Part shown: positions 1-6,746 of the stretch, piece by piece
Position numbering within the stretch: position 1 is the first letter of the stretch
Layout of the letters: the number at the start of each line of letters is the position of its first letter
DNA from: JBOHHM01 sp050725495
Lineage (GTDB): Bacteria > Pseudomonadota > Gammaproteobacteria > Burkholderiales > Burkholderiaceae_C
DNA: 10,947 nt
Assembly: GCA_050725495.1 (NCBI GenBank)
Contig: JBOHHM010000238.1
Location: 1-10,947 of the forward strand
Direction: 5' to 3'
Program-made: the position numbers and the translations under genes
The notes under the pieces: model-generated
What the model was told of the DNA's origin: nothing
Database searches by the model: none
What the model saw: only the letters and a program-made list of their open reading frames with translations

Positions 1-116
1 GCATCGAGCCGCGAATGCGAAAACGACGGCCAAAACCATACCCCTGGCTGAAGGTGCCGCGTCCCAACGCTCGCCGCCAAGTTCAAAAGTACGGCCACGC
101 GTGGGTGCCTAAGTAA
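1..116 (+). CDS. C-terminal end of a transposase, probably IS4-type (partial)
   Basis: An open frame runs from the left edge (first full codon at 3) to a TAA at 114-116 and gives about 37 residues, very rich in Arg and Lys. The stretch PRMRKRRPKPYPWLKVPR resembles the basic tail that ends many IS4-family DDE transposases (pattern PRxxKRRPKxYxxLxxPR). That match is from memory, and no catalytic residue lies inside the window. The stop is only 27 nt before the next gene's ATG and 14 nt before its Shine-Dalgarno. If this is an IS end, its terminal inverted repeat must fall in that short gap or be lost. An unrelated small basic protein is the alternative. Confidence 0.5.
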   Translation, partial: IEPRMRKRRPKPYPWLKVPRPNARRQVQKYGHAWVPK

Positions 117-130
117 GTGCCATTCCCTTT

Positions 131-135
131 AGGAG
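131..135 (+). promoter_or_regulatory. Shine-Dalgarno deciding the binding-protein start
   Basis: AGGAG sits 8 nt before the ATG at 144. It favours this start over the in-frame ATG at 117, which would overlap the Shine-Dalgarno and put extra residues before the export signal. Confidence 0.75.
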
Positions 136-143
136 TTTTCACC

Positions 144-1169
144 ATGGTCTCTTCGTATCGTCGTAGCTTGCTCCGCCAATCCCTCGCAGCCGCGGCCGGT
201 CTCGCAGCCGGCGGCTTGCTGTCGATCGATGCATTCGCCCAGGGCAAGACGCGTATCAACATGCAGATCGGCTGGATAGTCGGTGGCAATCAAATCGGCG
301 AAGTGGTGGCCAAGCGACTGGGCTTCTACGAGCAGGAGGGCATTGATTTCGAAATCCAGCCCGGCGGGCCCAACATCGATGGCGTGGCCATCGTCGCCTC
401 CGGGCGCTACGAGATGGGGCAGGTGTCCTCCAGCCCCTCGGTGATGCTCGCAGTCTCGCAGGGCCTGCCGATCAAGTGCTTCGCTGTCGGGGCGCAGAAG
501 CACCCCTTCACTTTCTTCTCGCTGGCAAAGAACCCGGTGCGCAAGCCCGCCGACCTTATCGGCAAGAAGGTCGGCATGCCCTCGACCGCGGCGATCCTGC
601 TGCGCGCCCTGCTGGCCAGGAACAAGATCGCTGAGAAGGACGTTACCGTCGTGACCATCGGCTCCGACATGGCGCCGCTTTTGACCGGCCAGGTCGACGT
701 GGTCACCGGCTGGCTCACCAATACGACCGCGATCAAGGCCCTGGGCCCGGACCGCGTGGACATGATGCTGTGGGATGCGGGGGTGCAGCTCTACGCGTTG
801 CCCTACTACGCATCGACCAAGACCCTCACGAGCCAGCCTAAGGTCATCGAGGCCTTCCTGCGCGCCACTGCCCGCGGCTGGTACCACGTGCGCGCCAACC
901 GCGAACAGGCGGTCGACCTGCTGGTGAGGGAATACCCCAACCTCAAGCGCGAGGATGAGCGCGTCGCGGTCGATGTGATTCTCGAGTACGCCCTCGGCGG
1001 CCTGGCGCAAACGCAGGGCTGGGGCGCGATGGACCCGGCCGTGTGGCAAGACCAAATTGCCGCCTATGCCGAGTTGGGTCAATTCACCGCCCGCACGCCG
1101 AAGGTCGAGGAGGTAATTTGGCAGGACGCGCTCAAGGCCACTGCCGCACAGCGCATGGGAAAGGCCTGA
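144..1169 (+). CDS. ABC transporter substrate-binding protein, NMT1/THI5 (SsuA/TauA-like) family
   Basis: A 341-residue periplasmic solute-binding protein that would deliver its ligand to the ATPase and permease encoded just downstream. Residues 1-32 form an export signal with Arg6-Arg7 followed by SLLR and an Ala-rich hydrophobic stretch. This resembles a Tat signal, with likely cleavage after Ala30-Phe-Ala32. The mature part has the usual family layout: a strand near QIGWIVGGNQ, the 'lGFYEQEGIDFEIQPGG' helix-strand typical of NMT1/THI5 proteins, and a 'PADLIGKKVGMPST' hinge region. Length is normal. The family takes up nitrate, sulfonates, pyrimidine precursors or aromatic acids, and the ligand cannot be read from sequence. 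Downstream catabolic genes suggest a small organic acid, but this is inference. The stop is followed 4 nt later by the ATPase start. Confidence 0.9.
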   Translation: MVSSYRRSLLRQSLAAAAGLAAGGLLSIDAFAQGKTRINMQIGWIVGGNQIGEVVAKRLGFYEQEGIDFEIQPGGPNIDGVAIVASGRYEMGQVSSSPSVMLAVSQGLPIKCFAVGAQKHPFTFFSLAKNPVRKPADLIGKKVGMPSTAAILLRALLARNKIAEKDVTVVTIGSDMAPLLTGQVDVVTGWLTNTTAIKALGPDRVDMMLWDAGVQLYALPYYASTKTLTSQPKVIEAFLRATARGWYHVRANREQAVDLLVREYPNLKREDERVAVDVILEYALGGLAQTQGWGAMDPAVWQDQIAAYAELGQFTARTPKVEEVIWQDALKATAAQRMGKA

Positions 1170-1173
1170 AGCT

Positions 1174-1956
1174 ATGGCTGCCGTACTTAACGCCGCGCCC
1201 TCCATCTCCTGCCGCAACATCGGCGTGCGCTTTTTCACGGAGCGCCGGGATGTCACCGCGATCAAGAGCCTGGACCTCGATGTCGCCCAGGGCCAGTTCC
1301 TCACGTTGCTAGGCCCGTCGGGCTGCGGTAAGTCCACCTTCCTGCGTGTCGTTGCCGACCTGCTGGAGCCCAGCCGGGGCCGGATCGACGTGCTCTCCAC
1401 CACGCCACAGGCCGCGCGCAAGAACCGCGACATCGGCTTCGTGTTCCAGGACGCGGCGCTTCTGCCCTGGCGCACGGCGCTGCAGAACGTGCAACTGCCT
1501 CTGCAGGTCGGCGGCGGCGCGAGCCGCAAGGGGCGCCGCTCGCCGCAGGAACTGCTCGAGCTGGTCGGGCTGGAGGACAGGGCCCATGCTTGGCCGCACG
1601 AGATGTCGGGCGGTCAGCGCCAACGCGTGTCGATCGCACGCGCACTGGCCAGCGACCCGAAGATCCTCCTGATGGATGAACCATTCGGCGCACTCGACGA
1701 GATCACGCGCGACCGTCTCAACGAGGAGATCCGCCGGGTCTGGAAGGAGACCGGCGTGACCATCCTGTTCGTCACGCACAGCATCCACGAGGCGGCTTTC
1801 CTCGGCCAGCGTGTGCTGATGCTGGCCGCCAACCCCGGCCGCGTGCGCGAAATCGTGCCCGTCGATCTGCCCGAAGACCGTACCCTCGACATCCGCGAGA
1901 CCCCCGAATTCATCCGCCTCACCGCCCATCTGCGGCGTGTGCTGGAAACTTGCTGA
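1174..1956 (+). CDS. ABC transporter ATP-binding protein, NitT/TauT (SsuB/TauB-like) type
   Basis: A 260-residue cytoplasmic ATPase that powers the importer. All core motifs are present: Walker A GPSGCGKST at residues 47-55, Q-loop Gln92 in VFQDAALLPWR, signature SGGQR at 145-149, Walker B ILLMDE at 164-169, D-loop L174-D175, and the switch His202 in FVTHSIHEA. The 'LLPWRTALQNV' stretch and the 'MDEPFGALDEITR' stretch are typical of the nitrate/sulfonate/taurine subgroup. Length is normal. It starts 4 nt after the binding-protein stop, and its own stop overlaps the TGAGG that serves as Shine-Dalgarno for the permease, so the three genes form one translationally coupled operon. The enzyme looks intact even though its permease partner is frameshifted. 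Confidence 0.93.
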   Translation: MAAVLNAAPSISCRNIGVRFFTERRDVTAIKSLDLDVAQGQFLTLLGPSGCGKSTFLRVVADLLEPSRGRIDVLSTTPQAARKNRDIGFVFQDAALLPWRTALQNVQLPLQVGGGASRKGRRSPQELLELVGLEDRAHAWPHEMSGGQRQRVSIARALASDPKILLMDEPFGALDEITRDRLNEEIRRVWKETGVTILFVTHSIHEAAFLGQRVLMLAANPGRVREIVPVDLPEDRTLDIRETPEFIRLTAHLRRVLETC

Positions 1957-1964
1957 GGTTCCCC

Positions 1965-2815
1965 ATGACTACCAGTTCCATCGAAACGCCGGTGACCGGC
2001 CTGGCCTCCATTCCCGCCGATCCCGAATACCTCGCCTGGGCCGCCGCGCGACAGCGAAAGCTGTGGCGCCGCCGCATCCTGCCCGCGCTTGGCATCGGCG
2101 GTCTCGTCGTGCTGTGGTGGGCCATCATCGCCATCTTCGACGTCAAGCCCTTCATCGCACCCTCGCCGTGGGCGGTGCTGGAAACCCTCTACGCCAAGCG
2201 CGCCGTCCTGCTGGACAATCTGATCCCGACCGCGATGGAAGCGGCCGGGGGCTTCCTGCTGGGCAACCTGGCAGCGATCGCGATCGCGACGCTGTTCGTG
2301 CACAACAAGACACTGCAGGACATCTTCTTCCCGGTAGTGCTGATGTTCAATGCCGTGCCGCTGGTTGCCAAGGCCCCGGTGCTGGTGCTGATCATGGGCA
2401 ACGGGGCATGGAGCCCAAGATCACGATCGCGGCGCTGGTGTGCTTTTTCCCCACGCTAGTGAACATGGTGCGCGGCCTCGAATCGGTGAATCCGCAGGCT
2501 ATGGAGCTGATGCGCGTGCTGTCGGCGAGCAAGATGGAGATCTTCTTCCGCCTGCGGCTGCTGAACGCCTTGCCCTACCTGTTCTCGGCCCTGCGCATTG
2601 CGGCATCGATGTGCGTGATCGGCGCGGTGGTCGGCGAATGGGTCGGAGCCACGGTCGGCATCGGCGCAATGATCCTTCAGGCTACCTTCAACTTCGACTC
2701 TCCCTTGCTGTACGCCGCGATCGTGATGAGCGCGAGCCTGTCCGGCCTATTTTTCCTGCTGGTGACCGCCGCCGAGCGGTCGATCATCCGCTGGCAGCCA
2801 GAATCCACCCACTGA
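1965..2815 (+). pseudogene. ABC transporter permease, NitT/TauT type, frameshifted
   Basis: The permease of the same importer, split over two frames. The first part starts at ATG 1965 behind TGAGG (1954-1958) and gives residues 1-147 with membrane segments near 39-58, 88-113 and 119-144. It ends in IMGNG, and that frame then stops at 2457-2459. The family sequence resumes in the frame of an ATG at 2408 (MEPKITIAALVCFFPTLVN) and continues to the TGA at 2815. This second part holds the EAA-like cytoplasmic loop (MELMRVLSASKMEIFFRLRL...ALPYLF) that contacts the ATPase, plus the last membrane helices. Loss of one base or gain of two in the G-run 2403-2406 explains the break. The repaired length of about 283 residues is typical. 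A sequencing error, a true null allele, or two separately translated halves are all possible; the last is least likely. Confidence 0.85.
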
Positions 2816-2825
2816 CACATCGTCA

Positions 2826-2883
2826 CTCGCGCTCTTCGGAAAGTCCTCCGCACTGCTTTCGGCAGCCTGCGCTTGAGCGCGAG
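2826..2883 (+). repeat. 9-bp inverted repeat in the importer-dehydrogenase gap
   Basis: CTCGCGCTC (2826-2834) and its exact reverse complement GAGCGCGAG (2875-2883) are separated by 40 nt in the 105-nt gap between the permease and the dehydrogenase. RNA from here could form a long-loop stem. No T-tract follows, so it is not a classical terminator. Nine-base pairs at this spacing can arise by chance in GC-rich DNA. The rest of the gap shows only the Shine-Dalgarno AGGAGA (2907-2912). Confidence 0.3.
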
Positions 2884-2920
2884 GTTGCATCCCCAATTCC
2901 ATCGTCAGGAGAACTGAGAC

Positions 2921-3682
2921 ATGAATGAACTGAAAGACAAGACCGTCCTAATCACGGGTGCCAGCTCGGGCATCGGCGCGGCCGTCGCAGTCGCCATGGG
3001 CGCTGCGGGCGCCCATGTCGCCGTGCATTTCCACCACCGCCGCGCCCAGGCAGATGATGTAGTCAGAGACATCGAGATGCGCGGGGGCAAGGCCTTCGCG
3101 CTGCAGGCGGACCTGACCGACTCGGCTGCCGTCGACGCCTTGGTGAGCGAGGCGCACGAGCGGCTGGGCCGCATCGACGTGCTGGTCAACAACGCGGGCG
3201 GCTTCGTGCGGCGGGCTCCGATCGTTGACGCGGACGACGACTACATCGACGCCGTGTTCCGCCTCAACGCGCGCTCCATGGTTGCGGTGAGCCGGCGCGC
3301 GATTCCGCTAATGTCGGCCGCCGGCGGCGGCGCCATCATCAACGTAACGACGCAGGCGGCACGCACCGGCGGCGGGCCGGGCGCGGGCATCTACGCCGCC
3401 TCCAAGGGATTCGTGTCCACGCTCACGCGGACCATGGCCAAGGAACTAGCGAAGGACAACATCCGTGTCAATGCTGTCGCACCGGGCGTAATCGAGACAC
3501 CCTTTCATGACGGCCACTCGAGCCCCGAGATCCTGCGCAACTTTGCCGCCGCCATTCCCATGGGGCGGCTGGGGACGGCGCAGGAGTGTGTCGGGGCCTT
3601 CATGTTTCTGGCGAGCGAGGCAGTCAGTGGCTACGTTACCGGCCAGATCATCGAGGTCAATGGCGGTCAGGTGATGCCATGA
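2921..3682 (+). CDS. SDR-family NAD(P)-dependent oxidoreductase (FabG-like)
   Basis: A 253-residue classical short-chain dehydrogenase, cytoplasmic, that would oxidise or reduce a hydroxyl/carbonyl group on the pathway substrate. Visible motifs: cofactor loop TGASSGIG at 12-19, D64-L65 (adenine pocket), NNAG at 90-93, N116 (active-site Asn), Y158-xxx-K162, then PG at 188-189, and the C-terminal VTGQIIEVNGGQVMP. The position of the catalytic Ser is occupied by Thr (NVTT, 141-144) and the loop up to Tyr is one residue longer than in FabG. A strong AGGAGA lies 8 nt before the ATG. Its stop overlaps the next ATG (ATGA at 3679-3682), so it is coupled to the DapA-family gene. Pathway context suggests a sugar or sugar-acid dehydrogenase rather than fatty-acid synthesis. 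Substrate unknown. Confidence 0.9.
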   Translation: MNELKDKTVLITGASSGIGAAVAVAMGAAGAHVAVHFHHRRAQADDVVRDIEMRGGKAFALQADLTDSAAVDALVSEAHERLGRIDVLVNNAGGFVRRAPIVDADDDYIDAVFRLNARSMVAVSRRAIPLMSAAGGGAIINVTTQAARTGGGPGAGIYAASKGFVSTLTRTMAKELAKDNIRVNAVAPGVIETPFHDGHSSPEILRNFAAAIPMGRLGTAQECVGAFMFLASEAVSGYVTGQIIEVNGGQVMP

Positions 3683-4602
3683 GCCGGCCCCCCCGTTTTC
3701 AAGGCTTGTTCCCGGTGGTTCCGACCACCTTCACGGAGCAGGGTGAGCTTGACATCGAGAGCCAGAGGCGGTGCGTGGACTTCATCATCGATGCCGGCGC
3801 GGACGGTATCTGCATCCTCGCGAACTTCTCCGAGCAGTTTTCTTTGCTCGACGACGAGAGAGAGCGCCTCACGAGGACGGTGCTCGAGCATGTCGGCGGA
3901 CGCGTGCCGGTGATTGTCACCACAAGCCACTTCAGCACGGCGGCGTGCATCGAGCGCAGCATCCGCGCACAGGCGCTCGGCGCCGCCATGGTGATGGTGA
4001 TGCCGCCCTACCACGGCGCGACCATCCGCGTGCCCGAGGACAGGATCTACGAGTTCTACGCCCGGCTCTCGGATGCGCTGAACATCCCCATCATGGTCCA
4101 GGACGCGCCGGTCAGCGGCACCACGCTCTCGGCGGCCTTTCTAGCGCGCATGGCCCGGGAGATCGAGCAGCTGGCCTATTTCAAGATCGAGACGCCCGGC
4201 GCCGCGAGCAAGCTGCGCGAGCTGATCCGCCTGGGCGGCGAGGCCATCGAAGGCCCCTGGGACGGCGAGGAAGCCATCACCCTGCTGCCCGATCTGGACG
4301 CAGGCGCCACTGGGGCCATGACCGGTGGCGGCTATGCCGACGGCATACGCACCATCGTCGACGCCTACCTCGCGGGACGCCGCGAGGAGGCGGTCCAGGC
4401 CTACGGCCGCTGGCTGCCGCTGATCAACTACGAGAACCGCCAGGGCGGCATCCTCACGGCCAAAGCCTTGATGAAAGAAGGCGGCGTGATCGCCTGCGAG
4501 GCGCCGCGCCAGCCGTTCCCGCCCATGCACCCGGCGGTGCGCGCCGGGCTGATCGAGGCCGCGCGCCGTCTCGACCCGCTGGTCCTGCGCTGGGGCCGAT
4601 GA
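3679..4602 (+). CDS. DapA/NAL-family enzyme, probable L-2-keto-3-deoxyarabonate dehydratase
   Basis: A 307-residue TIM-barrel enzyme. Schiff-base Lys169 lies in YFKIETPGA. The signatures ILANFSEQFSLLDDE (46-60), MVMPPYHGAT (106-115), IMVQDAPVSGT (138-148), EGPWDGEEAITLL and the ending RRLDPLVLRWGR match, as I remember it, the L-2-keto-3-deoxyarabonate dehydratase of Azospirillum far better than true DapA. That enzyme removes water from 2-keto-3-deoxy-L-arabonate to give 2,5-dioxopentanoate. The Tyr of YNxP in DapA is Gln141 here, and the usual GTTGE motif is ANFSE, both against a lysine-biosynthesis role. The start is the ATG overlapping the SDR stop. The aldehyde dehydrogenase 10 nt downstream would use its product. 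A related keto-deoxy acid could be the real substrate. The gene appears intact. Confidence 0.85.
   Translation: MSRPPRFQGLFPVVPTTFTEQGELDIESQRRCVDFIIDAGADGICILANFSEQFSLLDDERERLTRTVLEHVGGRVPVIVTTSHFSTAACIERSIRAQALGAAMVMVMPPYHGATIRVPEDRIYEFYARLSDALNIPIMVQDAPVSGTTLSAAFLARMAREIEQLAYFKIETPGAASKLRELIRLGGEAIEGPWDGEEAITLLPDLDAGATGAMTGGGYADGIRTIVDAYLAGRREEAVQAYGRWLPLINYENRQGGILTAKALMKEGGVIACEAPRQPFPPMHPAVRAGLIEAARRLDPLVLRWGR
4573..4594 (+). repeat. 22-bp direct repeat, copy 1 (DapA C-terminus coding)
   Basis: Identical to 6837-6858. It encodes DPLVLRW near the end of the intact DapA-family gene. It reflects homology of the two genes and could serve as a short recombination site that would excise the aldehyde dehydrogenase and the LysR remnant. 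Confidence 0.85.
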
Positions 4603-4604
4603 GG
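4601..4604 (+). promoter_or_regulatory. Shine-Dalgarno fixing the true aldehyde dehydrogenase start
   Basis: GAGG overlaps the stop of the upstream gene and lies 8 nt before the ATG at 4613. It supports 4613, not the GTG at 4787 after the TGA, as the ancestral start. Confidence 0.6.
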
Positions 4605-4612
4605 TACTTCAG

Positions 4613-6052
4613 ATGACGCAAACACACGACAACCTGATCAACGGCGAATGGGCGGCCGGCGCGAGCTACGCCCCCAACCTCAACCCCAGCAACCTTTCCG
4701 ACGTGATCGGCGAGTACTCGCAGGGCGACGCGGCGCAGTTGGACGCGGCGGTGCGCGCGGCCCAGGCGGCGCTTCCCGCCTGATCCGTGAGCGGCATCCA
4801 GGCGCGCTTCGACGCGCTGGACAAAATAGGCAGCGAGATCCTGGCGCGCAAGGAGGAGCTGGGCAGCCTGCTGGCGCGCGAGGAAGGCAAGACGAAGGCC
4901 GAAGGCATAGGCGAGGCCGCGCGCGCCGGCGCCATCTTCAAGTTCTTCGCCGGCGAATGCCTGCGCACCGCCGGCGAGAGCCTGCCCTCGGTGCGCCCCG
5001 GCATAGGCGTGGAGATCACGCGCGAGCCCGTCGGCGTGGTCGGCCTGATCACGCCCTGGAACTTCCCGATCGCCGTCCCCGCCTGGAAAATCGCCCCGGC
5101 CCTGGCCTGGGGCAACTGCGTGGTCCTGAAGCCCGCCGACCTGGTTCCCGGCTGCGCCTGGGCCCTGGCCGAGATCATCAGCCGCTCGGGCATTCCCGCT
5201 GGCGTCTTCAACCTCGTCATGGGCCGCGGCAGCGTCATCGGCGACGCCCTGGTCAACCACCTCGGCATAGACGCCGTCAGCTTCACGGGCAGCCAGGGCG
5301 TGGGCAGCCGCATCGCCGCCGCTTGCGCGCAGCACATGAAGAAGGTGCAGCTCGAGATGGGCGGCAAGAACCCGCAGGTCATCCTCGACGACGCCGAGCT
5401 GGCCCAGGCGGTGGAGCTGAGCGTGCAGTCCGCCTTCTACTCCACCGGCCAGCGCTGCACCGCCTTCAGCCGTCTGATCGTCACCCAGGGCATCTACCCC
5501 AGATTCGTGCAAGCCATGCAGGAGCGCATGGCCCGCATCAAGGTCGGCGACGCGCTCGCGCAGTGCACCGACATCGGCCCCGTGGCCAGCCAGGGCCAGC
5601 TCGAGCAGGACCTGAGCTACATCGAGATCGGCCGGGCCGAAGGCGCCATCCTGGCCGCCGGCGGCGAGCGGCTCCAGCTCGCCACCGACGGCTACTACAT
5701 GACGCCGGCGCTGTTCAGCGAAAGCGGCAAGGACATGCGCATCAACCGCGAGGAGATCTTCGGGCCGGTGGCCAGCATCATCCGGGTGAAGGACTACGAG
5801 GAGGCGCTGGCCGTGGCCAACGACACGCCGTTCGGCCTCTCGGCCGGCATCGCGACCACCAGCCTCAAGCACGCCACGCACTTCAAGCGCCACAGCCAGG
5901 CCGGCATGGTGATGGTGAACCTGCCCACGGCGGGGGTGGACTACCACGTGCCGTTCGGCGGGCGCAAGGGCTCGAGCTACGGGCCGCGCGAGCAGGGCCG
6001 CTACGCCCAGGAGTTCCTCACCACGGTGAAGACCGCCTACACCCTGGCCTGA
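4613..6052 (+). pseudogene. Aldehyde dehydrogenase, alpha-ketoglutarate-semialdehyde type, interrupted by in-frame TGA
   Basis: An NAD(P)-dependent aldehyde dehydrogenase that would oxidise 2,5-dioxopentanoate to 2-oxoglutarate, completing the pathway with the upstream dehydratase. Counted from ATG 4613 it has 479 codons, the normal length, and everything is in one frame except TGA at 4781-4783 (codon 57). There the family has Trp (…ALPA-W-S…), so TGG to TGA is the likely change. Downstream the frame is open from GTG 4787 (421 residues) and keeps PWNFPIA, Glu248 (LEMGGKNP), catalytic Cys282 (STGQRCTAF), EIFGPV, and the ending VDYHVPFGGRKGSSYGPREQGRYA typical of semialdehyde dehydrogenases of sugar-acid clusters. 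Re-initiation at GTG 4787 would drop the N-terminal strands of the NAD domain. Four ATA Ile codons, three of them after GGC, are unusual for this GC content. Confidence 0.85.
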
Positions 6053-6745
6053 ACGCCCAGTTCGGGGCTGGCGGCCTCGTGCAGCAGCGCCAGCGGGCGC
6101 GCTGCCGGGCTGCTGGCGGGCCGGTCGTGCCCGATGCTGCCGAAGGCCTCCAGGCGGTGGCGCAGCGCGTAGGGCAGGCTGCGCAGCAGCCCGTGCATTT
6201 CGTAGCGCGAGGCGATGGTGTGGGGAATCACCGCGATCATCTGGGTCTGCGCGATCAGATTGGTCGTGGTGAGAATCGACGCGGTCTCGATCAGGCCTTG
6301 CGGCAGCGGCGCTTGGGGCGAGCGGAACTCCTGCTCCATCACCTCGCGCATCGGGCTGCCTCGGGGCTGCAGGATCCAGGGATAGGCCAGCGGGGCCTTG
6401 AAGGGCACGCTCTGGCGTTCGGCCAGCGGGTGGTCCGTGGCGGCCACGAGGGAAAGCCCCTCCTCGGCGACGGGCGTGAACAGGTGCTCGTGCGGCGAGA
6501 TGCCGGTCACGCGGCCGACAACCGGGTCGAGCTGGCCCTGCCGCAGCTGCTAGAGCAGGCGGTCGCTCGTGCCCACCGTGATCTCCACCGCCAGCAGCGG
6601 GTACAAGGCCTTGAGCCGGATCAGCGCGCCGGTCAGCAGGGAAGGGGAGGCGGCCATGATGCTGCCGTTCGCGCCCAAGCGCCTCCAGCATGCCGCGCAT
6701 GCCGTGGAAATAGGCCAACACGCAGCGCCCGGTGTCGGCGAGGTG
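6037..6745 (-). pseudogene. LysR-family regulator remnant lacking its DNA-binding domain
   Basis: Reading leftwards, the sequence encodes LADTGRCVLAYFHGMRGMLEALG (6742-6691, end of the linker helix) in one frame, then GANGSIMAASPSLL…VEITVGTSDRLL in another frame. A TAG follows at 6552-6550 (where Gln or Glu is expected before QLRQGQLD). The frame then stays open to 6037 through the rest of the effector domain (…ISPHEHLFTPVAEEGLSLVA…ILTTTNLIAQTQMIAVIPH…). This is the ligand-binding part of a LysR protein. The winged-helix half is absent, a few linker residues appear lost, and there is at least one frameshift and one nonsense codon. Its 3' end overlaps the aldehyde dehydrogenase end by 16 nt, convergently. 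It was probably the local regulator of this pathway or of the second DapA gene next to it. Confidence 0.8.
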
Positions 6746-6746
6746 C

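Noticed and set aside
2398..2412. Programmed ribosomal frameshift in the permease
   Set aside because: There is no heptameric slippery site and no stem or Shine-Dalgarno-like stimulator nearby, and permeases of this family are not known to use it.
4573..4594. 22-bp repeat as phage or integrative-element attachment site
   Set aside because: It codes for a conserved protein end in both copies, there is no integrase, and homology of the two genes explains it.
4604..4612. GTACTTCAG repeated at 7804-7812
   Set aside because: A 9-nt match once in 10.9 kb in unrelated contexts (an intergenic gap and inside a LysR gene) is expected by chance.
4781..4783. TGA as a selenocysteine codon
   Set aside because: The position aligns with Trp, not with the catalytic Cys282, and aldehyde dehydrogenases of this type are not selenoproteins. 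A nonsense change or error is simpler.
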